From Biomphalaria glabrata (taxonomy: Eukaryota > Mollusca > Gastropoda > Planorbidae), in assembly GCF_947242115.1 (NCBI RefSeq), contig NC_074715.1, positions 32,005,086 through 32,069,085 on the forward strand: a stretch of DNA of 64,000 nt, in the 5' to 3' direction. A program made the position numbers and the translations under genes. Shown one piece after another: positions 18,110-31,300 of the stretch. Numbering within the stretch: position 1 is the first letter of the stretch; each line of letters opens with the position of its first letter. The notes under the pieces are model-generated. The model saw only the letters and a list, made by a program, of their open reading frames with translations, had not been told where the DNA came from and did no database searches.

Positions 18110-21100
18110 TTAAAAGTAGTGCTTTATTGATAATTCTGTACTCTTTTGAAAAAGTTCTTTCTGGAATGGCACCAGGCCCTCCCTTACCCCAGCGAGGCGT
18201 TTTTCTGCGTTCTTTGTTGTCCACATTGCACTTTTTGGTCAGTAAAAAATAGTAAGAATGTGTGGGGAAGACCAATATTAAAGCGAGTTCCTGCATTATG
18301 AGCTGTTGAAATGCATTCTACTGGCGTTTGGATCGCACCATTCATCTTAGTAAAAAAAACAAAAAACGCAGGTCAAATAAATCTAATAAAAGAGGCATCA
18401 CTGGCCTTTATATTTCATGTACTTCTGTTATGGGCGTGATCGGCACATAATCACCTTGGTCTTAAGTTTTGTCACCAGGGCCGGCCTTAATTAATTGGAG
18501 GCCCAAAGCGAAGTGATTAGGGTAGCCCCAAATGAAAAAAAATCAAGACTGAAAAATATGCAAAGAATAAAAAACCTTTCTGTGTCTATATCTAAATCAA
18601 CAAAAAGTTAAATTCATATAGCGCCGATAGCAAATACATATATATTATGGACGATATAATATATCAAGTATTCGTGAATAAACCTTCAATCATAGTAGAG
18701 ACTTAGATACATGTTAGTAGCCATACAGTTCGGCTATGTTTAACACTTGATCCATGTTTCGCAATTTTTTTCTCTAAAAAAAATTTTTCTTTGAGTCCTG
18801 TGCAAGGCCCTGACAAATTAGAGGACCTAGGCGGCTGCCTAGTTTGCCTAAATCTGGCCCTGTTGTCACTACAAGTTTTCATGGCATGCAAAATTAGTCA
18901 ACAGAATGATGTACAATAGGAAGAAAGTCAACTGATCTGACAAAAGAAGGTCGAGAAAACATCACATTTGCGGATATTTATTAAATGTATTCTTATACAA
19001 AGTATTGAGTTGATCTTGTTAGTACGCCTTTTTCAAAAACTGTTTACATTCCTAATGTTTCTATTTAAAAGATGAAATGACGTCTCTTACTTTAAATTAT
19101 TTTAATTTTTTTTTAAACATTGGTAAAATTGCAATCTTTGCTTGGTTAATATTCAATTAGGGATTTATCATTTATGAAAATAAGGGTTGTTTACTTTTTG
19201 TTCCAAGAAAAATAAAATGAATGACTTTGCGCCCTCCTCTTAGACAACATGTTGCGACCTCGAAAAGGGGTTCCCCCCCAACAGTTTGTGAAACGATGCT
19301 ATAATGTATGACTGAATTGTTTCAGTCTACAAATCTTACTATTTATTTCAATCAAAACTACGTGTGTATAAAACAAATAGAAAGTCATCCATCTGACATT
19401 ATTTTGGTGTACTCACTTGTTCAATATCCTCCATGTCAGCCATAGAGAAAGACAATCTAATGTAGCACGTTGGTTTAAACTCAGGTACAAAGAAGTCCCC
19501 AGATATCAGGGATACCCCAGCCTGAGAAGCCTCCCTCATAATCACAGAGGTGTCTGCAATATCATTGATCTTAAGCCACATGAACATACCTCCTCTTGGA
19601 AAACTCCAGGTCGCTAGGCCTTCAATATAAGTAATTTTTGTATGTACATTACATGAATACAAGTAATTTTTGTGCTGCTTAAACAACGTCTATTATACCA
19701 ATTTAAAAAAAAATGTGGAATCTTGCACCGGAGGACTGGTCGTGTAGTCTCGACTCACATAAGCCTACACTAAAAAAGAAACTACTTATTTTTAAACAGT
19801 AAAAGTTAAGTACGCCACCTGTAAGATACTTGTCAAGTGCAGAGGCCAAAATTTCAGCGTTATTCCGGTAGATTTCTGAGGTGTAGATCATTTGTTTGTT
19901 AAAAGTCTCATAGCCCCAATACTGCAGTATGTGATTGATCATTATCTATTGATACAAGAGCAACAATAACAATTGAAATATCTGACAAACAATTTAAAAT
20001 TCTAATTTAAAATAGTTAATGGCATAAAATAGGTATTTGTATTCATTGACAATACAGTTTACAGTGAATGTGGTTACTTTGGATTAGATTACTAATCTTC
20101 AAAGCTAGTCTCCTAAACATTGGCATACAAATGTTAGAACACATCAATTACTGTAAGCTAGTGATAGTCCAAAGTACAAGGTGTCCTTCAGAGCAGTAAC
20201 AAAATCTGAAAGAGAGTTGCCCTTCCCTTAGTTGGTCAAATTGCGAATGTCTTTTTTTAAACTTTCTTTTCCAATACAAACTAAAATACCAATATAAAGA
20301 AACGTACACAAATCTCTGCCAGATTAACAAATACCATAGATTCTTGAAAACTTTGTGTACATGTTTTCATTCGTTACTAATGTCTTAGTTAAAGTGTACT
20401 TTCCCAAAGGCCTCTCGATGATTACCTGAGACAGCACACAAGGATGAGCAGTATACTGAGACATGCTTAAAACATAGCGATCGGTCAATGTTGATGGACC
20501 ACTGATCCATCCCAGACGATACCTGTAACATCAATCATTCATCTATATAAATAACAATAATTTGTTATCATAATGAACAAAAATAGTCAAACATTATTAA
20601 TGGATAGTCGTGTGGTAATCAATACGGATTGTTGTCGCAATGTACTGCCCACAACCATGCCCTGCAATCCTGCATGGGATATGACGTCATCATTTCTGAA
20701 TGAACGCCTGAAAGTGCAAATGTAACAATAAATCTTGTAGACATTTGGACATTTTAGAAAGTTTAGCCTAATCTCCATATTTGCATTATCATTGGTTTAT
20801 TCGAAAATGCTCAACATTATGGAAAAGTTTATTCACGAGGGCCGCTTTTAAGTTGATAACATCATTTAGTTATAAGCCTAAATGGTCATCGCATCCATAA
20901 AAATTATAATCTGAATCCAGGGTTAGCATTTTTATACGCTATTCATTTTATACATTTCTATTCAGTTGTTTCGACAAATGCTTCAATAAAATCTGTCCGT
21001 AAATTGTAACTTTCTCATTCCAAACAGGTCAATTACTTTTAAAAAAATACTAATCCGAAATAAATTAGCACAATACTACCTCTTCTTTTAACAATTTTTT

Positions 21101-22296
21101 TTTCATTTTTGAAATTACTGTATTAAAAAAAATGTCAAACTGACCCTGCTCCAATGGTCTTAGAGAATGTGTCCAATCGAATGACTCTGCCATCCACATC
21201 AATCGACTGGAAAGTCCGCTGCCTCTATTTTAATATTTGTTTTTGTAAAAAAAAAAGTTTTAGCTTTTTATTGAAATGATAATGTATTAACTAAATAACA
21301 ATTGAAACGTCGACTCCTTTAAAGATTTCATATTTTTCCTTCAGAAGACCAGAACTAGAGTTTCTTTTAGGATTCAGTCAATTAGAAGGTATACATTTAC
21401 TGATCATCGGTAATAGGATTAGATCTGGAATAAATCAATATTAATTAGCCTAAGCTACTACATTTACTGTGACAGCCCTATTCCAGAATGAAGTATTTAA
21501 AAGAGACACCTAACATGAATTGATTAAGAATCAAATAGGATCATACTATAACATACTGATTTAAAGAGAAGTGCATATGTCTCTTTGTGTATTAGTTGCT
21601 GAAATATTTTGGACTGTTAGATTGACATTTTAAAAAATATTGCTAGGGTCATGGACTCATGCAGGTTTCAAGGACCGTCAAGATGACCTCTCCTTTAGAT
21701 AAATTTAGGAAAAATATAATCTATATTTCTTCTCTAACATTGCCTACATGATGTGTATGCCTATAGGCCTATATACTATAACTATATTGACTTTCTAATG
21801 ACCGTACGATTACTAAATTATGACTTTCTAATGACCGTATGATGACTAAATTATGACTCTCTAATGACCGTAAGATGACTAAATTATGACTTTCTAAGGA
21901 CCTTACGATGACTAACTTATGACTTTCTAATGACTATACTTACTTCTCCGAATTGCAAAAAGTAATATGCAGAATCTTCAATTATGATGACGTCATATTT
22001 TCTACACACTTTGTACACATTTACCATATTTTGCTCTGACCACGTGTAGCCTTGTTTTAAAAAAATGAAAGATACTTAGGACAAACTTGAATAAATTCAT
22101 CCTAACTGCACAGTAACAAATTTTAATATATACACATATATGGGTGGGTGTCTTATATAGTTTAATTTTCAGTGCAGCGTTTAAAAAGAAAAAAAAGGAC
22201 ACTTTCTCTAAAAGTCTTGATAAGTCCAATGACATATGCCAACCATGGGCGTAGCCAGGATTTTTTTTTTTTGGGGGGGGGACCCCAGCGGAAAAA

Positions 22297-22328
<32 letters not shown>

Positions 22329-25300
22329 ACATAATCTTTATTACATTCTGACCCTTTCGGAAGACGTTTATTGTTTATTGTAGACTCCCCGCCCTTGTTA
22401 GCAAGAGGGTCTGGGGGAGCTCGCAGCGCTCCCCTAGCGCGGGGCGAAGCCCCGCCGCCGAGCACTATTTCTGGTATTGAAAGCCAACAAAATGCATATT
22501 CTGAGGTATCTACAGTGCATTATCTTGCTATTAAAAAGTTTTATTTCAAAAACCTAATGTGCTATTCTTACTGACTTAGACCCTCTCGCATCGTTCGGCG
22601 CATTTTCCGGCAAGCTGTTTCCGCAACTTATTTTGCTTAATTCATTTTGTCGGAGAACATGTCCCGCAAAACCTCATGCGACGCTCTGTCACAACCTAAC
22701 TAAGGGTTCGATTCCCAGTTCGGCATATGATTTCCTTGATTTAGACCCGATCTCTATAACTGACTCCTTAGCCATCTTTGTTGAGCCACATTTAGTGTTT
22801 TTCAATTTTGGCAGAAGACTATTCACACTTTATTAATGGAGCCCAAGCCACTGGTAGAAATTTGTAACCTTTCTTGACTACGCTCTTGGAATTACATGCC
22901 TATATTTCGCTTTAAATTTTATATCGAAAAGGAAAGTTGTTTTCGTCAAATCATCTGTTGAGGGGTTTTAAACTAAAAAATCTCTGGAGGTTTTTTTTGT
23001 TGTTTTTTTTTAATTCAAAACCCAATTTAGCTACGATCATAGAATTTGGTGATTGTAGTTTGCTTTAAAATAATATTGAAGAGAGAGGTTTTCAACTCCA
23101 AACGCTCTGTAGGGGAATTTTAAACTCAAAACCATCTGGAGGGGTTTTAAACTTAAAAAAAAAAAGCCATCTGGAGGAGGGGGATTTAAACTCAAAACCC
23201 CTTTGGCTACGCTCATAGATTTTATAGTGTGTAATTTTTTAAATTTTTTTTTATATTGAAGAGGTACTTTTTACCTTGAAACCCGAACTGGAGGTGGGGG
23301 GTTAAACTCAAAACCCCTTTGGCTACACTCATAGAATTTTGAGTGTGTGATTTGCATTTTTTTATATTGAAGAGGAGGTTTATCGTAAATTTTGGAGGGG
23401 GTTTTAAAATCAAAATCTTCATTAACTGTGCAGTTGGAATTAGGGGATTGTTGTTTGCACTTTTTTGTTTTGTTTTATAGAAGAGGGGGATTTAACTGCA
23501 AAAACCTCTGGTAGGAGGTTTAAAACTCAAAACCCCCTGGTAGGGGGTTTTAAACTCAAAACCTCCTGGTAGAGGGATTTTGTATCTCAAAACCCCCTGG
23601 TAGGGGGTTTTAAACTCAAAACCTCCTGGTAGAGGGATTTTGTATCTCAAAACCCCCTGGTAGGGGGGTTTAAACTCAAAACCCCCTGGTAGAGGGATTT
23701 GTATCTCAAAACCCCCTGGTAGGGTTTTTTTAAAACTCAAAACCCCCTCGGCTGTGCTGTGGTAAGTGATGATTTAGTATTAAAATCTCACCTAATATAA
23801 ACAAAATGAAAGCAAAAATCAGTCACTTAATTCCGTTCCCCCCCTCCCGCGGGGGGGGGGGGGGGTGAGGGGGATTTCATTTCAAGGGGGGGGGGGTTGA
23901 ACCCCAAACCCCATCCCCCTGGCTACGCCCATGATGCCAACTGTTGGGATAGTGCAGTAAAAAGATTGCCTCTCTTCTCAAAAGACTTCAGCTCGAATCC
24001 AGTAGGTTAATACACTTCTAGCCCTTCACAAACCCGAGATCAGCTCGAATCCAGAAGGTTGATACACTTCTAGCTCTGCACAAACCCGAGATCAGCTCGA
24101 ATCCAGAAGGTTGATACACTTCTAGCTCTGCACAAACCCGACAGGTTTACAAGAGCTTTAAAGAAAGATAATGTAAAAAAGTAATTATGATAACCTCTCA
24201 ATACTGGGGTCGCTAGAGAGGTGCGAGTCTCACGTGTGGACATCATTTTAGGTAATCATAGTCATTGTGGATAGATGGAGCCAATTATTTCGTTTGTGTT
24301 TTTTTTAAATTAAGTTTTTCGAATGTATTATATGAATAGATGTACATATTGACCTTCTACCTATGCTGAATTCTTAAGGCAGTGTAGTGGATTTTATTTC
24401 GATCTCAACTTAAGATCTAATCTAGGGCGAAATGAAGATTGAAATAATTTAGGGTTTTAACATAGTTTAGCCATATCTATCAAAGCACACCATTCAGTTC
24501 AATAGGGCTTTATTGGTTATTTAATAGCCATCTCCAATTAATTTACCAGTTGGGTTACTGCAGGCCGGAGTGATGTACATAACACGAGGTCGTTTGGAAT
24601 GCGGATGTACCTCTGGCCATGAACTCATAATCGCCTCTAAATCTTTAGCATTTATTCCATCCTCATCTGTATTCACAGCAACAGGACTGGCTGCGAAAAG
24701 TTGAAGCTGCAAATACATTAATTTTTACTTTATTATTCATTTTGCATTCAGGACTATTACTACTAGGCCAAATGACCAAATGAGGACTTAAAGATAGACT
24801 ACTCAATTTTTGGAAAACATATTGAAATGTAAAATTTTTAACATTAATACAAAATGCCATAATCATATACTTTCAGTATATTTCTTTAGACATCAGGCGT
24901 CAACATAAGTACATTTTGATTGGCTAATTGAATAAAAGAGGTAAATTACCAAAGTCAGAGTATTGGAGTAAGTCTCTCTTTCCATTAAGACCGAGTCGCC
25001 TTCATCAAGGAGAATGTGGAAACACTGAATAATGAGATAAATTGAGTCAGGGGGACATTTAAAACAAACATGTGTAAAACACCCATCTATATAACTTCTA
25101 TGTATCAAATATCCGTGTATAATACATTCATGTATATAACTTCTGTGTATCAAATATCAATGTCTAAAATATCAAAGTATCATACATTCATGTATCAAAT
25201 AGCCATGTATCATACATTCATGTATAACTTAAAAACTAATTTCTGGCAATTAAAATCTATTGATATATCTTGTATTTGAATGCAAGACATACAGTTCTGA

Positions 25301-28300
25301 TGCCATCAGTAATCCCATTAGTGATTGTCAGAGCAAATGGCTCAGGGTGATCTTTCCTCGTCAGTTGCGGTGGTTTGTGTTCTAATTTGTGCAGACCCAA
25401 CAGCCAATCACGTAGCTCTGTTATTCTTTAATGGAAAACAAAAATAAGGCTTGAAAAAAAAAAGCAAAGATAACCCTATTTCAAAAGAGAGGCCTATGTT
25501 TCAAGTAAAAACTGAAGATAATAGGCAAAGATAACCCTATTTCAAAAGAGAGGCCTATGTTTCAAGTAAAAACTGAAGATAATAGGCAAAGATAATCCTA
25601 TTTCAAAAGAGAGGCCTATGTTTCAAGTCAATTTTACTTACCCTTCACTGAGACCGTAACTGTTAGCATGAGCAACTTCTTTGTCACTGAGGGAGATCTC
25701 GTGCCCATCGCTAAAGGAAAGAAAAACAAAGGATGCAAAGGCAACTTTCTTAATTGTATTTAAATATCAGGATGTAGAAGCCCCTTTGTGTGATTACTAG
25801 ATTTGAGTTGTGTAAATGTTGTGTAAATGTGTTTGTCCACACTTCAAGTATTATTTGCTAACTCTGTTTCTGATGAAGACTATAACATCCATCTGTAGTA
25901 TTGTGTACATTTTCAAATACAAGTTCAAGTTAAAATTGCGGTTTTCCAAATATAAATGACAACGGATTTAATGGCTTTAATATTCGGTGAACGCGATTAC
26001 AATGAATAATTTCTCAAATCATTAAGTATTCTTAGTGTTAATATACATCATTTTAAGCACAGGAGAATAAAGTTGTTTCATAAGTATTCTAATACACATC
26101 ATTTTAAGTCTAGGAGAAAGCCCGCTGGGGTTAATCCACTTCTGTCGTTAGGGTCTAACCATTCCTTGCAGCCTACCAGCAATATTAATAACGAATAATC
26201 GTATTCAATATTTAGCCACTACCGGTACTCTAAACTGTCTAACTGAAATGCTAATAGTCCGTTATCACAGCACCAACAGTATACGCGTATACCCCGCACA
26301 AATTACAAAAAAAGTAAAAACAAAATCGTACAGCCCGCACCCCTACTATTTGTTTTGTTGAGGTTTATAATGCGATGTTTATAAATCTTTTCACTGTACA
26401 TTTGACAGCCACACGGCGAACTGAAGGAAGTATAAAAACCCACCGGTATGTCCATACTTTCCGTTATGCTATGTTTATGAGTAAAATACATTTTAATAAA
26501 CCCCGCACCTTTGAACACCCCGCACAGCTGCCTTCCGTCTGTAAAATCATGTATTGCCCGCGGGTTGTATGCGCGAAAAAGGAAGAAGAAAACATTTTAT
26601 GCGTGTACCTAGGAATGGCCTTTAAATCGAGGTCCCGCCTGCTCCTTCATACATACGAAGTCCAAATCTCGAAATCAAGATCTATAGGGTAGATGATGTA
26701 AAGGTTATATGTTTCAGTGGCACACTGATAAACGAAGGTGTCATGTGGCCAGCACAACGACCAACCGCCTTTACTTTTCCCTAACTAATGTCAGGTACCA
26801 AATAAAGCTGGATGGACTCAGAGGCGCCCTAAAATCCCGAAATTCAAAATCATAGTCTTCACCAGGATTCGAACCCGGAGCCCTCGGTTCGGAAACCAAG
26901 CGCTTTACCACTCAGCCACCGGGCTTCCTTTTTTTTTTACATACAAACAACTATTTTACCTCATCGTAAACTGAATTTTTTTAATAGGCAATGGCTTTTG
27001 ATTTGGTAAGCCACCACTCAACATGATTGACTTGCCACCTGTGAGGTCTGTAAAAGAAATCGCATTAATTGGTGTATAAGTTATTTAGATGTATATATTT
27101 TCAGTGAGAAGATGTGTAGAATCAGGTGGCTCCTTGGCCGTGCGGTCAATTTGTAGCTCTGTCATGAATTAGCTTTTCTGCCTTGTTGACAAAGACATAG
27201 GAAAAGATGCTCGTGTGGAAAGTGCTGCCCATAATACAGGCTGAAGTTCCACACTCCAACTGATGAAATTTTAAAAAGGCATACTAACTGTCATTGCAAA
27301 ATTTCTAAATCGACCTACGGTATCTGAAGACAAAAGAATTAACACCAAAATGCACACAATATGTGATTTCAGAAACGTAAACCCACATAAACCTTTGCAA
27401 TAAAATTGGTTTTTATTTTGTTTTGTTGAGAAGTGATGCAGAGCTAATTGTCTTATCATGGAACTATACTAATTTCATTTTACTTCTATAAAATGTGCGC
27501 TATTGCGTTTTTGTGTGTGTGTGTGCAATGTATCACTTTGGTGTGACCTCTTGGTGGGGAGCACGGCTCTATGTACATTTACTACCTTCCTTCAGAAATG
27601 AAGACAATTACGTCCTTGCCCAAATCTTTTGCAAGACAGCAGGAGATCACGTACTACAGTCAGAGGATGTTGACGATATTCCCAAGCGCATACCACACAC
27701 AAGACCCATGCAGCCATCCGATTCTACAAATCATCATTTCACTGAAGATATGTACTTATAGAAGTACGTATTCATTTTTGTTTTCATGTAGGGGGTCAGT
27801 TGTAAGTTGGTTTTTTTTTTTTAAGATTTATAGGTTTTTATTCTATGGCAACATACCTTGTTTCAATTTTTGTCGTTGTTCTATACATATAAATGGCTAT
27901 TTTAATACAACAATGTAAAGGAAATAAACCAGGAAAAGAAAACTTTCGTACACTAGAGAGGTTCAATTCCAAAAATGTTTTTCTACTTTCATTTGCTTAT
28001 TAGATTTACGTCATCAATTTGAAATTCTGTGCAATTCAAATTTAAATAATTTCGCTGATTTAATACTTTTAACAATATAAAAACAATTATTAATTTGACA
28101 TTTATTTATTTCTATAAAGGCTGACTACTCAATCTATGTGTGCACAAAAATCTTCCATTTAATACTGTCACAGTAAGAGAAACTAGTCAGATCATTGAAG
28201 ATATAACAATAAAGATATAATTTTATTCAAGATACAAATAAAGACTCAACTACAAACACACCCACACACACATTGTTCATTCAACTAGAATCCTGAGAAA

Positions 28301-31300
28301 CGATAAAACATTTGTTTCAGACAAAAAATAAGCGTACAGTCCAAAAGAGCAGACCCCTTATTATTTGTACAAAGCTTATAAAGACTCAATCTGTCTGCTA
28401 AAATGTTTGTACACGTCATTTCTCCCAGACGCATTCTCGGATCAAGTTGAAATTTTGCACAATTATTCATTGGCATAGACACAACAATCAATTATAAAAA
28501 TAAACCAATTAATTAATTACTGGTAATTAAGTATTTTGTTTGATACCATTAAGGGAAATTAATCCTTCTGTATTCACAGATACGGCTAAATATGTAAGGT
28601 TTCGTCCGCTTACATAATGGACCTCATTCACCAATCGTAAACAAACAACATTTAGCCACGTGGTGCTCTATCTCTTCTATATAATTTACGATCTCATGTT
28701 TAATTCATGATGGTTGTCACGTGACAGTTTTTTCCATTGTTTTATCAATAAGATCACGTGACTAAATGTTTACGATTGGTGAATGAGGTCCATTGAGCAC
28801 ATTACTTCTCCCACACCCTTTATCTGATAAAGTTGAAACTTTAAATAATTATTAATTAATTAATTTATATATTTTACATGAATCAATTAAAAAATTCCCG
28901 AATTAGTCAATTTTTCGGTAATTAATTATTGTGTTTGATATTGAATAAGGGAAATATATTCTACATTATTGAGAGATATAATTGTAAGTGCGGAGTTCTT
29001 CCACTAGAGAATCTTTTTTTTTTAATTTCTAAAAATATTTTGCTTGTTTAATGATGACTTTTTGCTTTATACATATGTTCTTCCCTGTTTTCCCACAACA
29101 CTTAAGGATGATTTCCTTTTTTTAAAAAAAAATTAGCGAAAGTGATACAATGGTATCTTGTCAACAGCGCTTATAGTAAATCATGAACTTAAAGAATTTA
29201 AATTCCTTCGAATCAATTTCAATAAAAATATGTATATTAAAAATGAGTGTCAATAAAACTATCGTAAACGTAATGGTCTCACTGAGACTTCTTTAATTAT
29301 AAGAGAATACTCAAACTTTAGACGTTTTCTTTGAAAATTACGAAAAAACAAACAAAATAATGCATTTGTGAAATGTTTGGAGCTATTTCAGTTGAAATTA
29401 CTGCCCTTTTTATGTTTATGATTTACACCTTATTCCTGGAAACTAATTTTCATTTTCATTGAACTCTAAGTACTCCTCTGCTGAAACAAAGCCTAAAACT
29501 AACTCACATTGTTTCCCGGCACTTCTCAGTTTGTTGTCTGTAATTCTTTTTCCAGCCTTACTCAGAATTTCCCAGTAGTTGGGTAAGTGGACTGCACTCT
29601 GGAGGTGATCTTCCACTGCATTGCTAAAGACATTGTGATGAGAATATTGCTTGATATTAGACTAGTAAGGTTGTGAATAAAGAATTAGGTTGAACTTATG
29701 CATGTGAATATAACTTAGTGGTTGAAATCTACGATTGAGAATAATGGCTGCTATTGACTAAAACAAATTTTTAAATTAAAAAAAGAATTGTTGATTTGGA
29801 CACATGACCATTTTTAAAACCGTTGCTTTACGCGATCAGTTAAATGTATAGAATATAGAGTTTCTTGACATCAAAAACTTTGGTTACATCTAGAACAAGC
29901 TAGAACTAGCCAGATTTTACGTTAGACTTACGTACAAAAAAAAATAAATCTTATCTGAGTGGCTGTCCCTATCACTAATGATCGTTTAAAAAAGGTTATA
30001 AAAACGTTTAATGTACATTTGTAGTCAACTATTTATTTTCTAATCATTTCTCATTTTAACAAACTAGCACAATGGTTTTCATTTTAGAAGCATGTGCGTC
30101 AATTGTAAATATACAGATACCAGAACAGAACCAAACCGGAAAAAAAAAACTAGAAATTTGCTGTAGACTAAACTAAACCGCAGACACTCAACTTTCAATC
30201 TGACGGTAACCAAAAACGAGCCGAAAAGTCCTAAACAACTGGATCTTATATTTTGTAGCATATATATATAATTAATATATATAAGCTTTAATTTAATTTT
30301 GTATATTCTAATTAGTTTTTTTTTTATTTATGCAGTCATTTAACTTTTTAAATAAGAGTAAATAAATATGGAATTTTGGATGATTTATCCAGAATTGATA
30401 AAGCCTTAAGAATTGATTTGCTAGAGTTATAGGCTATAAATCTTCATGTGCCAACATTTGTGTTAATTCTATAGATTTTTTTTTATTTCTCAGCCTTCTT
30501 AAAATTTAAATGCAGATAAACCAACGAAATATTGTAGGTCAGTGAGATAAGCAAATATAATGTACATGTTTTTGAACTTATCTTATAAATTGTAGTTATC
30601 TATTTCTTTATGCATTATACATTACATACATACATGTGTTAAATACACTCAAAACTCACTAACGAAACTGATGAGGTCTCTAACGTACCCTACTTCAGAT
30701 AATAGGCTACAACTTACAATGAATCAAATCTATTTGTAGTGTGTATAAGTTACCTTTCACGGCTCATCGTTTGGTTTTGATTGTTTCAAACTGTGACACG
30801 GTCCAGTGTTACTATGTTAAGTCAATTGCGAAACACAAATATTTATTAAGTAGCCTGCATTAAAATAAACATGAAACAGCGCACACACAGTACTGAGTGC
30901 TGCCTACAGGAAATCAACACACACAGTACTGAGTGCTGCCTACAGGAAATCAACACACACAGTATTGAGTGCTGCCTACAGGAAATCAACACACACAGTA
31001 CTGAGTGCTGCCTACAGGAAATCAACACACACAGTATTGAGTGCTGCCTACAGGAAATCAACACACACAGTATTGAGTGCTGCCTACAGGAAATCAACAC
31101 ACACAATAGCCATTGGCCATGTTTTACTTTTCACAGAATAGAATAGTTTGGCAAAAGGCGTTCTACATGTAATGGAACTGAAGCGCACTGCCTTCTGACC
31201 GGAGACCTTTAACTGTTATAGCTAGTCAGTCATCAACACATCCCAGTCAGTCAGTCAACACAGTCAATCAACACATCATAACATTTCATTATATCACTTG

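Noticed and set aside
22371-22574. Opposed open frames over the GC-rich segment
   Set aside because: Arise from the palindromic GGGGCGAAGCCCC repeat inside the hAT element; not coding.
26860-26928. tRNA gene on the minus strand
   Set aside because: A and B boxes are present but the sequence continues into a SINE body and lacks a closed acceptor stem.
27495-27918. Two overlapping open frames of 88 and 115 residues
   Set aside because: Mutually shifted, no known motif, in an aminotransferase intron; no support as exons.
30889-31104. CRISPR-like array
   Set aside because: Units are directly contiguous with no spacers, in a eukaryotic intron; a minisatellite.
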